The notes beneath the pieces were generated by a model. That model saw nothing but the letters and a program-made list of their open reading frames with translations, ran no database searches and had not been told where the DNA came from. From the NCBI RefSeq assembly GCF_025215155.1, contig NZ_JALHAM010000122.1: 64,000 nt of DNA. One strand, given 5' to 3'. Source of the DNA: Dryocola clanedunensis (lineage in GTDB: Bacteria; Pseudomonadota; Gammaproteobacteria; Enterobacterales; Enterobacteriaceae). The stretch's first letter is position 1, and every line of letters begins with the position of its first letter. This document shows, piece by piece, positions 1 to 8,459 of this stretch. The translations under genes and the position numbers were made by a program.

Positions 1-303
1 TCGCTGAACACCAGCCAGGCGACCGAAGCGCTGCGCGGCTCGTTGGCAAATAATGGGAAATTCACGCTGGTGTCCGATCAGCAGCTTTCCATGGCCAAAC
101 AGCAGCTTGGTCTCTCCCCGCACGATAGCCTGGGCTCCCGCAGTAAGGCGATTGGCATTGCGCGTAACGTTGGTGCGCAATATGTCATCTACACCAGCGC
201 GAGCGGTAGCGTGCAGGCGCCTACGGTGAAAATGCAGCTGATGCTGGTGCAGACGGGTGAAATCATCTGGTCAGGTAGCGGTGCCGTACAGCAAACGCAG
301 TAA
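1..303 (+). CDS. lpoB: LpoB, outer-membrane lipoprotein activator of PBP1b (C-terminal part)
   Basis: Partial gene cut by the window's left edge; the reading frame is open from base 1 and stops at 301-303. LpoB is an outer-membrane lipoprotein that reaches through the periplasm to activate the peptidoglycan synthase PBP1b. The visible 100 residues contain the family's conserved end: GKFTLVS, a QQLGL segment, SRSKAIGIARNVGAQYV and a MLVQTGEIIWSG strand. The signal peptide and lipobox lie outside the window. The thiK start lies inside the last codons of this gene, and nagZ and ycfP follow, the same order as in E. coli. Confidence 0.92.
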   Translation, partial: SLNTSQATEALRGSLANNGKFTLVSDQQLSMAKQQLGLSPHDSLGSRSKAIGIARNVGAQYVIYTSASGSVQAPTVKMQLMLVQTGEIIWSGSGAVQQTQ

Positions 304-1114
304 GGCCGCGCTACAGGCAGTTATCAGCAGGTCTATTCCGGCGGCTCAGGCCGCCGGATGCTTTTCTGCGCTGGAAGGCCTGAGTGGAGGAAGTCTGCAC
401 TTCATGGCCGGCGGGAAAGAGTATGTTGCCCGACAGCAGCCTTCAGCGGCAATGCCCGGCGTTTCCCTTTCCCGACAGTATCGGGCTTTAAAGCGCATCC
501 CGGCTGAGATTGGCCCGCGGCCAGTCTGTCTTAGTGACGGTTGGTTAATCGTCCACTGGCTCGCAGGCGAGGTAAAATCGGATATCGGCTCGCTGCCCGT
601 GCTTAGCACCATGCTGTATCATCTGCACCGCCAACGCCGCTTTGGCTGGCGCATCAGTTTGTTGCCGCTGCTGGACCATTACTGGCAGTCAGCGGCACCG
701 GCGCGGCGTAGCTTGCTGTGGCTACGCTGCCTGAAACGAATGAAAAAACGCGGTGAGCCAAAATCCCTGCGCCTTGCACCGCTGCATATGGACGTCCATA
801 CCGGTAATCTTGTGCATCAGGCTGACGGCCTCAAACTCATCGACTGGGAGTATGCAGGCGATGGCGATATCGCGCTGGAGCTTGCGGCCATAGCTACGGC
901 AAACGGCGTCGACAGTGAAACGCTGGTTAACGCCTATGCAAAAGCGAGTCATATAGACGTGAAAACGCTACGGCGACAGGTTTACCGCTGGCAACCGTGG
1001 GTTATGATGCTGATGGCGTCGTGGTATGAATGCCGCTGGCAGCAAACGCAGGACAGAACATTTTTAACGCTGGCAGACGAGGCCTGGAGCTTGCTGCGGG
1101 CGAAGAACAGATAA
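281..1114 (+). CDS. thiK: Thiamine kinase ThiK
   Basis: Phosphorylates thiamine to thiamine monophosphate in salvage. It belongs to the aminoglycoside-phosphotransferase/choline-kinase fold family: the catalytic loop reads HMDVHTGNLV and the metal-binding segment LIDWEYAGDGD. I prefer the GTG at 281, because translation from it (MPYSKR...) lines up with the E. coli N-terminus and gives 277 residues against 274 there. An AGG lies 5 bases upstream. An in-frame ATG at 257 would add 8 unsupported residues. The GTG start overlaps the end of lpoB by 23 bases, which suggests translational coupling. nagZ follows 12 bases later. Confidence 0.88.
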   Translation: MPYSKRSKAALQAVISRSIPAAQAAGCFSALEGLSGGSLHFMAGGKEYVARQQPSAAMPGVSLSRQYRALKRIPAEIGPRPVCLSDGWLIVHWLAGEVKSDIGSLPVLSTMLYHLHRQRRFGWRISLLPLLDHYWQSAAPARRSLLWLRCLKRMKKRGEPKSLRLAPLHMDVHTGNLVHQADGLKLIDWEYAGDGDIALELAAIATANGVDSETLVNAYAKASHIDVKTLRRQVYRWQPWVMMLMASWYECRWQQTQDRTFLTLADEAWSLLRAKNR

Positions 1115-1126
1115 AGAGAGGTAGAT

Positions 1127-2152
1127 GTGGGCCCGGTAATGTTAGATGTGGCAGGCTTCGAGCTGGATGCCGAAGAGCGTGAGATCCTGAAACACCCGCT
1201 GGTGGGCGGCCTGATACTGTTTACCCGCAACTATCATGACCCCGAGCAGTTACGTGAGCTGGTTCGCCAGATCCGCGAGGCCTCACGCAATCGTCTCGTG
1301 GTGGCGGTTGATCAGGAAGGCGGACGCGTGCAGCGTTTCCGCGAGGGTTTCACCCGCCTGCCCGCCGCGCAATCTTTCGCTGCGCTGCATGGCCTTGAGA
1401 AGGGTGGAGAGCTGGCGCAAGATGCAGGCTGGCTGATGGCCAGCGAAATGATCGCCATGGACATTGATATCAGCTTTGCGCCGGTGCTGGACGTGGGCCA
1501 TATCAGTGCGGCGATTGGTGAACGTTCTTATCACGAAGATCCCCACAAAGCGCTGGTCATGGCCACTCGTTTCATCGACGGCATGCATGCAGCGGGCATG
1601 AAAACCACAGGGAAACACTTCCCAGGCCACGGTGCCGTTACGGCAGACTCTCATAAAGAGACGCCGCATGACGATCGTGAAGAAGCGGTGATTCGCGAGC
1701 ACGATATGAAAATCTTCCGCTCGCTGATTACTGAAAACAAGCTCGATGCCATTATGCCCGCCCACGTGATTTACACTCAGGTTGATCCGCGTCCGGCAAG
1801 CGGCTCCCCACACTGGTTAAAAACCGTATTGCGGGGCGAGCTGGGCTTTGAAGGCGTGATTTTCTCCGACGACTTGTCGATGGAAGGCGCGGCGATCATG
1901 GGCAGCTATGCCGAACGCGGGCAGGCTTCACTGGATGCGGGTTGCGATATGATCCTCGTCTGTAATAATCGTAATGGTGCAGTGAGCGTGTTAGATAACC
2001 TGTCTCCGGTCAAAGCAGAGCGTGTTACAGGTTTGTACCATAAAGGTTCATTTACCCGTCAGGAACTGATGTCATCAACGCGCTGGAAGCAGGTTAACCA
2101 GCAGCTTGAAGCGTTGCATGAGCAGTGGCAGGCCCACAAGGCGGGTCTTTAA
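1127..2152 (+). CDS. nagZ: Beta-N-acetylhexosaminidase NagZ
   Basis: Cytoplasmic family-3 glycoside hydrolase that removes GlcNAc from anhydromuropeptides during peptidoglycan recycling; its product feeds AmpC induction in species that have AmpR. The protein is 341 residues, the same as E. coli. It has the KHFPGHG motif at residues 163-169, the catalytic D174-S-H176 dyad loop and the nucleophile Asp248 in the IFSDDL segment. It starts with GTG, preceded by GAGAGG. The gene sits between thiK and ycfP in one rightward cluster, and nagK at 27 kb is a functional partner in amino-sugar recycling. Confidence 0.96.
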   Translation: MGPVMLDVAGFELDAEEREILKHPLVGGLILFTRNYHDPEQLRELVRQIREASRNRLVVAVDQEGGRVQRFREGFTRLPAAQSFAALHGLEKGGELAQDAGWLMASEMIAMDIDISFAPVLDVGHISAAIGERSYHEDPHKALVMATRFIDGMHAAGMKTTGKHFPGHGAVTADSHKETPHDDREEAVIREHDMKIFRSLITENKLDAIMPAHVIYTQVDPRPASGSPHWLKTVLRGELGFEGVIFSDDLSMEGAAIMGSYAERGQASLDAGCDMILVCNNRNGAVSVLDNLSPVKAERVTGLYHKGSFTRQELMSSTRWKQVNQQLEALHEQWQAHKAGL

Positions 2153-2190
2153 CACCCTGGCCTGTGGCCAGATTTCGCGGTGAGGATGCA

Positions 2191-2733
2191 ATGATTATCT
2201 ATTTACACGGTTTTGACTCAAACAGTCCCGGTAACCATGAAAAGGTGCTGCAACTTCAGTTTATCGACCCGGACGTGCGGCTTATCAGCTACAGCACGCT
2301 CCACCCTAAACATGATATGCAGCACCTGCTGAAAGAAGTCGACAAAATGCTGCAGCTGAGCGACGACGAACGCCCGCTGATTTGCGGCGTGGGGCTGGGG
2401 GGATTCTGGGCGGAGCGCATTGGCTTCCTGTGTGACATCCGTCAGGTCATCTTCAACCCAAACCTGTTCCCGCAGGAGAACATGGAAGGCAAAATTGATC
2501 GCCCGGAAGAGTATGCAGACATTTCAACCAAATGCGTGCAGAACTTCCGCGAGAAAAATCGCGACCGCTGCCTCACCATCCTGTCCCGTAAAGATGAAGC
2601 GCTGAACAGCGAGCGTACGGCCGAAATGCTGCATCATTACTACGAGATAGTCTGGGACGAAAATCAGGGCCATAAATTCAAAAATATCTCTCCGCATCTG
2701 CAGCGCATTAAAGCTTTCAAAACGCTGGGTTAA
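2191..2733 (+). CDS. ycfP: YcfP, alpha/beta-hydrolase-like protein
   Basis: Conserved UPF0227 protein of 180 residues with an esterase-like fold; its substrate is not established. The sequence opens MIIYLHGFDSNSPGNHEK (oxyanion-type HGF) and has a nucleophile-elbow-like GVGLGG in which the usual serine is replaced by Gly/Leu, so classical serine hydrolysis is doubtful. The ATG at 2191 follows GAGG. A longer frame starting at 2125 would run back into nagZ and is not needed. A Rho-independent terminator follows at 2763-2789, closing the lpoB-thiK-nagZ-ycfP cluster. Confidence 0.92.
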   Translation: MIIYLHGFDSNSPGNHEKVLQLQFIDPDVRLISYSTLHPKHDMQHLLKEVDKMLQLSDDERPLICGVGLGGFWAERIGFLCDIRQVIFNPNLFPQENMEGKIDRPEEYADISTKCVQNFREKNRDRCLTILSRKDEALNSERTAEMLHHYYEIVWDENQGHKFKNISPHLQRIKAFKTLG

Positions 2734-2762
2734 GTTTCCTTCCCACCGTGCGTTATGCAACA

Positions 2763-2789
2763 GGGTCAGCTCAGGCTGGCCCTTTTTTT
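2763..2789 (+). terminator. Terminator after ycfP
   Basis: An 8-bp stem, GGGTCAGC / GCTGGCCC with one G-T pair and a 4-base loop, is followed by seven T residues. It separates the ycfP cluster from ndh. Confidence 0.88.
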
Positions 2790-2811
2790 GTGTATCTTTT
2801 CGGCATTAAAA

Positions 2812-2934
2812 TTGATGTACATCAATTTTGGTATGACCAATGCACCCTTCATGCTATTCTCTGGACATTATCCTTCGCAGATGAATGCAAACTGTTGTTA
2901 ATTAAACGTTATTTAAATAACTTTTAATTAACAA
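2812..2934 (+). promoter_or_regulatory. ndh control region: FNR site, PdhR site, extended -10, 40-bp palindrome
   Basis: TTGATGTACATCAA (2812-2825) is a perfect FNR box. TTGGTATGACCAA (2828-2840) matches the PdhR operator pattern TTGGTNNNACCAA. An extended -10, TGC-TATTCT, lies at 2852-2860 and would place the FNR site about 48 bases upstream of the transcript start. This agrees with the known anaerobic repression of ndh by FNR and pyruvate-dependent control by PdhR in E. coli. Downstream, 2895-2934 forms a 40-bp AT-rich palindrome with a single mismatched pair, centred on GTTATTTAAATAAC, in the untranslated leader. Confidence 0.82.
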
Positions 2935-2959
2935 TTGGTTAATATTTTAGGGGGTCACT

Positions 2960-4264
2960 TTGACTACGCCATTAAGAAAGATTGTCATTGTCGGTGGTGG
3001 TGCCGGTGGGCTTGAGCTGGCTACGCAGTTAGGGAAAAAACTGGGGCGTGGCAAAAAAGCGAAAATTACGCTGGTGGACCGCAATCACAGCCACCTGTGG
3101 AAACCATTGCTGCATGAAGTGGCAACCGGCTCCCTGGACGAAGGCGTGGACGCGCTGAGCTACCTGGCCCACGCACGCAACCATCACTTCCAGTTCCAGC
3201 TGGGCTCCGTCATGGATATCAACCGCGAAGCCAAAACCCTGACGCTTGCCGAGCTGCGCGACGAAAAGGGCGAGCTGCTGGTTCCGGAACGCAAAATTCC
3301 TTACGACACGCTGGTGATGGCGCTGGGCAGTACGTCCAATGACTTCAACACGCCGGGCGTAAAAGAGAACTGCATTTTCCTGGACAACCCGCACCAGGCG
3401 CGTCGCTTCCACTCTGAAATGCTGAACCTGTTCCTCAAATACTCTTCTAACCTCGGGGCCAGCGGCAAAGTCAACATTGCCATTGTGGGCGGCGGGGCGA
3501 CCGGCGTTGAGCTGTCTGCGGAACTGCATAACGCAGTGAAACAGCTGCACAGCTATGGCTACAAAGGGCTGACTAACGACGCGCTGAACGTCACGCTGGT
3601 GGAGGCGGGCGAACGCATCCTGCCTGCGCTGCCGCCGCGTATTTCTGGCGCGGCGCACAGCGAGCTGACTAAACTTGGCGTGCGGGTGCTCACCCAGACA
3701 ATGGTGACGTCCGCAGACGCGGGCGGCCTGAATACCAAAGATGGCGAATACATCGCGGCGGATCTGATGGTCTGGGCAGCAGGGATTAAAGCGCCAGACT
3801 TTATGAAAGATATCGGCGGGCTTGAAACCAACCGTATTAACCAGCTGGTGACAGAGCCTACGCTGCAAACCACGCGCGATCCGGATATCTACGCGATTGG
3901 CGACTGCGCATCCTGCGCCCGTCCTGAAGGCGGTTTCGTGCCGCCGCGCGCTCAGGCCGCGCACCAGATGGCTTCGCTTGCGTTGACTAACATCCTTGCG
4001 CAGATGAAAGACAAACCGCTGAAATCCTATGTTTATAAGGATCACGGCTCGCTGGTCTCCCTGTCCAAATTCTCCACCGTAGGCAGCCTGATGGGCAACC
4101 TGATGCGTGGCTCAATGATGGTGGAAGGGCGCATGGCCCGCTTCGTGTACATCTCCCTGTACCGGATGCACCAGGTGGCGCTGCACGGCTACTTTAAAAC
4201 GGGTCTGATGATGCTGGTAGGCAGCATCAACCGCGTGATCCGTCCGCGCCTGAAGCTGCACTGA
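2960..4264 (+). CDS. ndh: NADH dehydrogenase II (NDH-2)
   Basis: Single-subunit, non-proton-pumping NADH:quinone oxidoreductase on the inner face of the cytoplasmic membrane. It is 434 residues, full length. It has two dinucleotide folds: VIVGGGAGGLE near residue 9 (FAD) and IAIVGGGATGVELSAE near residue 175 (NADH). It also has the ATP/FAD-site IYAIGDCA motif near residue 312 and the C-terminal amphipathic membrane anchor. The start is TTG, as in E. coli, after GGGG. Regulation is described under 2812-2934. A strong terminator follows. Confidence 0.97.
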   Translation: MTTPLRKIVIVGGGAGGLELATQLGKKLGRGKKAKITLVDRNHSHLWKPLLHEVATGSLDEGVDALSYLAHARNHHFQFQLGSVMDINREAKTLTLAELRDEKGELLVPERKIPYDTLVMALGSTSNDFNTPGVKENCIFLDNPHQARRFHSEMLNLFLKYSSNLGASGKVNIAIVGGGATGVELSAELHNAVKQLHSYGYKGLTNDALNVTLVEAGERILPALPPRISGAAHSELTKLGVRVLTQTMVTSADAGGLNTKDGEYIAADLMVWAAGIKAPDFMKDIGGLETNRINQLVTEPTLQTTRDPDIYAIGDCASCARPEGGFVPPRAQAAHQMASLALTNILAQMKDKPLKSYVYKDHGSLVSLSKFSTVGSLMGNLMRGSMMVEGRMARFVYISLYRMHQVALHGYFKTGLMMLVGSINRVIRPRLKLH

Positions 4265-4286
4265 TCGACTTAACCAAAACTTTTTC

Positions 4287-4312
4287 AACCCGGCCACGCG
4301 CCGGGTTTTTTT
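4287..4312 (+). terminator. ndh terminator
   Basis: The stem AACCCGGC / GCCGGGTT with a 5-base loop (CACGC) is followed by a run of T, just downstream of the ndh stop codon. Confidence 0.9.
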
Positions 4313-4439
4313 ATGCTTAAGAATCCTCTCAAATCCCTGTGTTTTATAGATGAACATGTCTTTTTCATCCGTTTTCTGATTGGTTCCGCAGGCATCAGCA
4401 GGCAAAATCACAGCAATCACATAGTCAGGAGGATGTCCT

Positions 4440-4976
4440 GTGAATAAATCAATGTTGGCGGGTATAGGTATTGGCGTGGCCGCAGCACTTGGTATTGCTG
4501 CGGTTGCAAGTATGAACGTTTTTGACCGTGGTCCTCAGTATGCGCAGGTGGTCTCATCGACCCCCATTAAAGAGACGGTGAAAACACCGCGTAAAGAGTG
4601 CCGCGACGTGGCAGTGACGCATCGTCGTCCGGTACAGGATGAAAACCGTATTCTTGGCTCCGCGCTGGGTGCTGTAGCGGGTGGTGTCATTGGCCATCAG
4701 TTTGGCGGTGGACGTGGTAAAGACGTGGCAACCGTAGCGGGTGCGCTGGGCGGCGGCTACGCCGGTCACCAGGTGCAGGGTGCTATGCAGGATCGTGACA
4801 CTTACACCACGACCCAGCAGCGCTGTAAAACCGTCTACGACAAGTCAGAGAAAATGCTCGGCTATGACGTAACCTATAAGATTGGCGACCAGCAGGGCAA
4901 AATCCGTATGGATAAAGACCCAGGCTCGCAGATCCCATTGGATAACAATGGTCAACTGGTGTTGAATAAAGCTTAA
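4440..4976 (+). CDS. ycfJ: YcfJ, glycine-zipper membrane protein
   Basis: 178-residue protein with one N-terminal membrane segment (about residues 5-25) and a glycine-zipper region (LGAVAGGVIGHQFGGGRG and LGGGYAGHQ, about residues 78-115), as in the Rick_17kDa/glycine-zipper 2TM group. It is thought to be envelope-associated and its molecular role is not established. Translation starts at GTG 4440 after AGGAGG. The cysteine-containing segment around residue 54 and YTTTQQRCKTVYDKSEKM match the E. coli protein. A REP pair follows directly and marks the left edge of the aerobactin insertion. Confidence 0.92.
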   Translation: MNKSMLAGIGIGVAAALGIAAVASMNVFDRGPQYAQVVSSTPIKETVKTPRKECRDVAVTHRRPVQDENRILGSALGAVAGGVIGHQFGGGRGKDVATVAGALGGGYAGHQVQGAMQDRDTYTTTQQRCKTVYDKSEKMLGYDVTYKIGDQQGKIRMDKDPGSQIPLDNNGQLVLNKA

Positions 4977-4979
4977 AAC

Positions 4980-5056
4980 ACCGGTGGATGACGCTGCGCT
5001 TATCCCCCCTACGGTTAACTTTCGTAGGTCGGATAAGCGCAGCGTCATCCGACAAG
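4980..5056. repeat. BIME/REP pair between ycfJ and the oxidoreductase gene
   Basis: Two inverted copies of a REP-like unit: GGATGACGCTGCGCTTATCC at 4985-5004 and GGTCGGATAAGCGCAGCGTC at 5029-5048. Together they form a long imperfect hairpin between convergent genes and may act as a transcription or mRNA boundary. Confidence 0.85.
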
Positions 5057-5062
5057 TCCATC

Positions 5063-6091
5063 TCAATGCTTCCCTCGTAGCTCCTGTTGCACCCTAAGCA
5101 AAGCCGTCACTTCTGCCATACGACGACGTGTCATCGCCGGAATTCCCTGTGGATCGGTGACGAACATCCTTTCTTTCCCCAATACCACTTCTTCTAAACA
5201 CCGATTGTAAAGCGGACCATCGATAATATGCTGACGGCTGCTGTTGGCGTTCAACACCTCTACCACCTCGTCCGCGCCACGGCGATCGACGTTTACAATC
5301 CGTCCATCATGCAGATAGATTTTCATCCCTTTTTGTCCGCCCGCCGGGCCCGCGTACTTATTCAGCGCCAGCGTGATGGGGATGCCGCTAAGCGTGCCGC
5401 GCAGGGCCGCGTCGCCTTCTGCCGTGGTGACATCACCCACTTTAATTAGCTTGCCGAGACGGTCGCGGGCGTGAACCAGCCCGAGGCTCAGTTCGTCAGT
5501 GCCGCCAAGCTGATGCACGGTCTCGCGTATCATTGCCAGCACGTGCGTGCCGATATCGACAATGACCCCGTCCGGATGGCGTAACGTGCGCGTATCTGCT
5601 TCGCCCGTGGCAAAGTTCAGGGCTACGGGTTCGCCCGCGTCGTTAAAGCCGCTCGGCTCCAGCAGGAAACCTTCAATTCGTTCGATTTCACTGACATCTT
5701 TAATAAACCGCGTGGCGTCGGTGCGCACCATCCAGTGATCCAGCGCTAACACGCGCGACGCTACCGCCGGGTCGGCCAGCAGGCTGTCCAGCACGGCGAG
5801 CTGCTCGAGGGTGGCGGCAACGGGTTTCTCAACCACGATCCGCGGCACGGCGCTTTTCAACACTTCCTCCAGCACGGGAAGATGGGCAAGGGAAGGCGTG
5901 GCGATCAGCACCATATCCAGCGGCAGGGCCAGCAAATCATGCAGCGAGTCGCAGGGGGTAATTTCACTTTTTCGGCGAGTCGGATCGGGATCGAAACCGT
6001 ATAAGGTCAGCCCGGGAAGCGACAGGCGAGAGATTGCCGGGAGATACGCCGTTTCCACCACGGCACCGTTACCAATGAATCCAACTAGCAT
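5063..6091 (-). CDS. Gfo/Idh/MocA-family oxidoreductase
   Basis: 342-residue NAD(P)-dependent oxidoreductase of unknown substrate. It has an N-terminal Rossmann fold with a degenerate glycine loop (VGFIGNGAVVE, residues 3-13) and the family's EKP motif at residues 88-90 (VVEKPVA), where the lysine is catalytic. It has the usual C-terminal beta-sheet domain. I chose the ATG at 6091 (MLVGFIG) because AGGG lies at a proper distance and the upstream extension adds nothing family-like. It points the same way as iutA but is separated from it by a terminator. It is not part of the E. coli ycfJ-comR interval, so it probably came with the aerobactin insertion or marks an older insertion there. No link to siderophore chemistry is shown. 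Confidence 0.8.
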   Translation of the reverse strand: MLVGFIGNGAVVETAYLPAISRLSLPGLTLYGFDPDPTRRKSEITPCDSLHDLLALPLDMVLIATPSLAHLPVLEEVLKSAVPRIVVEKPVAATLEQLAVLDSLLADPAVASRVLALDHWMVRTDATRFIKDVSEIERIEGFLLEPSGFNDAGEPVALNFATGEADTRTLRHPDGVIVDIGTHVLAMIRETVHQLGGTDELSLGLVHARDRLGKLIKVGDVTTAEGDAALRGTLSGIPITLALNKYAGPAGGQKGMKIYLHDGRIVNVDRRGADEVVEVLNANSSRQHIIDGPLYNRCLEEVVLGKERMFVTDPQGIPAMTRRRMAEVTALLRVQQELRGKH

Positions 6092-6189
6092 ATGAATACC
6101 CTGCGATAAATACATAATACAAATAGACGTGGCCCTATGTTTTATAGCAGTGGGCGGGGCCGGTCGAGGGGGAAGTTGTGTGCAGTGGT

Positions 6190-6220
6190 AAAAATGCAGG
6201 CCCGCGCAATCAGCGGGCCT
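6190..6220 (-). terminator. Terminator of the iuc-iutA operon
   Basis: On the minus strand, just after the iutA stop, the stem AGGCCCGC / GCGGGCCT (6198-6205 with 6213-6220, 7-base loop) is followed by GCATTTTT. Confidence 0.82.
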
Positions 6221-6231
6221 GAGGAGGAAGC

Positions 6232-8430
6232 TTAGAACAGAACGGAATAGTTCACGCCGTAGGTGCGGCCCCGGCCTTTATAGTCATACAGCGAAGCAGG
6301 GCCGTAGCCAGGGCTGTAGTACATCGGCGCGCGCTGGCCCCAGACGGTGGTGTAATCGCGGTCCAGCAGGTTCTCGATGCTGAAGCTCAGTTTACCCACC
6401 GGCAGCTGGTAGTTGCCGAGGAAATCGATGGTGGTGTAGCCGTCAATCTCATTACCTTCGTCATCGCTGATTTTGAATGACGTGGTGCTCTGTACGCGCA
6501 GGCTCCACGGATCGGGCGCCCAGCCAATATAAGCCGTCGCTTTAGACGGGCTTGCGACTTTAACGTCGTATTTCTCCCACTTGCCGTCAACTTTTGACTC
6601 CGTTTTCAGCACGTTGAAGTTACCGCCGGTGCTCCAGTCGGTATCAGGGATGAAGTAATCCACCGCACCTTCCACGCCATAGATGCGGCGCTTGTCATCC
6701 AGCACGCTGATGGTCAGATCTTTATTAGCGACCACGCTCTTGTCGGACAGTGAATAGTAGGCCGCCAGCTGCGTGCGCAGATTGTCGCCGGTGTAGCGCC
6801 AGCCCAGCTCATAGGAGTCAACTTTCACGCCCTGCAGCGTACTGTCGCTGACGTTGACGCTGTTGATAAGCGGCAGGTGGCCGTTGACGGCAGGGCCGTA
6901 GGCACCGCGACCATAATATTTACCCGGATCCGGCAGCTCCACGCCCTGCGAGAAGTTGAACCAGGTCTGCTGGCGCTCGCTGATATGCATCAGGATACCG
7001 GCGTTGTACAGGAAGTTATCGTAGTCGGTAGAGCCGCCGGGAATGGCATCGGCGGAGGTGGCTCTGCCCCCGGCAATGGCCTGCTGCTGGGCGTAGCCGA
7101 TGAAGTCATCAACTTTGTTTTCGGTGTACTGGTAGCGCACGCCGCCGCTCAGGGTGAACAGGTCGTTGATGTCATAGCTCGACTGCAGGAAGGCCGCCAG
7201 GTTAGTGATGTCGTAGCCCGGATAGCGCCCGGTAGTATAAATGCTCTGGTTGTTCAGGCCGCCGGAGGCCGCGGCCTTATCCAGGTCGAAGAACATCTGG
7301 TTAGAGGTAAAGCGCTCGTGGTCGGCGTCCAGCCCGTAGGTCAGCTGTAAACCATCGAGCGGCGTGCTGTTCAGCGTCAGCTTCGCGCCGTACTGGTCCG
7401 TATCCTGCTGGGAGGAGGAGAGCGCGGTCACGTCTTTATTGCCGTTCACGGTCGGGAAGGGATAGAACAGCTGCGACTCGTCACGGTAGTAAACCTGGCC
7501 GACCAGCTCCTGGCCCAGGAAATCGCTGTTGGAGTACTGGAGGCTTATCAGGTGGCGTTCGGTGCCCGGAATACGGTCAGAGTTCAACCCGCTGCTGACG
7601 TAAGCGTCGCTGGTGCCTTTGATTGCCGAAAAATCTTCGCCAAGATTCAGACCGTAATCATCGTCGCCTTTACTCTTGTAATATTGGGTGACGACCTGCA
7701 GCTGCTGGGTCTCATCAATATTGATGGTGCCCGTGCCCATTAAATCCAGGCGGTCGGAATACTGAAGTCCGGTCTGGGTATTATCCAGCAGCGTCTGGTC
7801 GCCGTTGCCGTCAAACCAGCCGCCAAATTTCTGGTAGGCCACAGAGACACGACCCGAGGCGTGTTCGTTACCCCCGGAGATAGCCCCGGCGATACGTTCG
7901 TCGTGATCCTTGCTGCTGTTGAAGCCGGACTTGATGCCGGATTCGAATTCCATCTGCGTTTCCGGCTGGCCTTTTTTGGTCACGATGTTAATCAGGCCGC
8001 CGGTACTGCCGCCGCCGTACAGCGAGGTCGCACCGGAGATAACTTCAATGTGTTCGATATTGAACGGGTCGATGGAGTCCAGCTGGCGGCTGTCGGTGCG
8101 CGAAGAGTTCAGGCGCACGCCGTCGATCAGCACCACCATCGGGCGGCCACGCAGGTTCATGCCGTAGTTGGTGCGGCTCTGGCTGCTGACGTCAAGACCG
8201 GGGATCAGCTGGGCCAGCGCGTCCTTTAGCTCTTTCCCGCCCTGAACCTGCTCTTCCAGCTCGGCGTTCTCAATCACCCAGGTCGTCTGGGCCATTTCGG
8301 CAACGGTACGGTTGCTGCGGTTGGCGGAGACGACGATGTTCTCGTCGTCAGTTTGCTGTGCTACCGCCGGGGCCATCATGGCCAAAAGCAGCGGATTAAG
8401 CGCCCAGAGAGTATGTTTTCTGCTAATCAT
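6232..8430 (-). CDS. iutA: Ferric-aerobactin TonB-dependent receptor IutA
   Basis: Outer-membrane receptor that imports ferric aerobactin with energy from TonB-ExbBD. It is 732 residues. It has a signal peptide ending about residue 25 (PAVAQQ), a TonB-box-like segment NIVVSANRS near residue 30, a plug domain with LIPGLDVSSQS and GGGSTGGLINIVTKKGQ, and a 22-strand barrel ending in phenylalanine (YSVLF). The true start is the ATG at 8430 (MISRKHTLWALNPLLL), which matches known IutA. It is the last gene of the leftward iucABCD-iutA operon, and iucD ends 29 bases upstream. Iron control is expected from the Fur box at 14245. Confidence 0.97.
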   Translation of the reverse strand: MISRKHTLWALNPLLLAMMAPAVAQQTDDENIVVSANRSNRTVAEMAQTTWVIENAELEEQVQGGKELKDALAQLIPGLDVSSQSRTNYGMNLRGRPMVVLIDGVRLNSSRTDSRQLDSIDPFNIEHIEVISGATSLYGGGSTGGLINIVTKKGQPETQMEFESGIKSGFNSSKDHDERIAGAISGGNEHASGRVSVAYQKFGGWFDGNGDQTLLDNTQTGLQYSDRLDLMGTGTINIDETQQLQVVTQYYKSKGDDDYGLNLGEDFSAIKGTSDAYVSSGLNSDRIPGTERHLISLQYSNSDFLGQELVGQVYYRDESQLFYPFPTVNGNKDVTALSSSQQDTDQYGAKLTLNSTPLDGLQLTYGLDADHERFTSNQMFFDLDKAAASGGLNNQSIYTTGRYPGYDITNLAAFLQSSYDINDLFTLSGGVRYQYTENKVDDFIGYAQQQAIAGGRATSADAIPGGSTDYDNFLYNAGILMHISERQQTWFNFSQGVELPDPGKYYGRGAYGPAVNGHLPLINSVNVSDSTLQGVKVDSYELGWRYTGDNLRTQLAAYYSLSDKSVVANKDLTISVLDDKRRIYGVEGAVDYFIPDTDWSTGGNFNVLKTESKVDGKWEKYDVKVASPSKATAYIGWAPDPWSLRVQSTTSFKISDDEGNEIDGYTTIDFLGNYQLPVGKLSFSIENLLDRDYTTVWGQRAPMYYSPGYGPASLYDYKGRGRTYGVNYSVLF

Positions 8431-8459
8431 TATTCTTCCTTCGTGCGGGCCGACAACAA

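Noticed and set aside
346..612. Minus-strand open frame inside thiK
   Set aside because: Opposite-strand shadow of a conserved gene; no ribosome-binding site or family features. The same holds for the many long antisense frames across ndh, iucABC, mfd and lolCDE.
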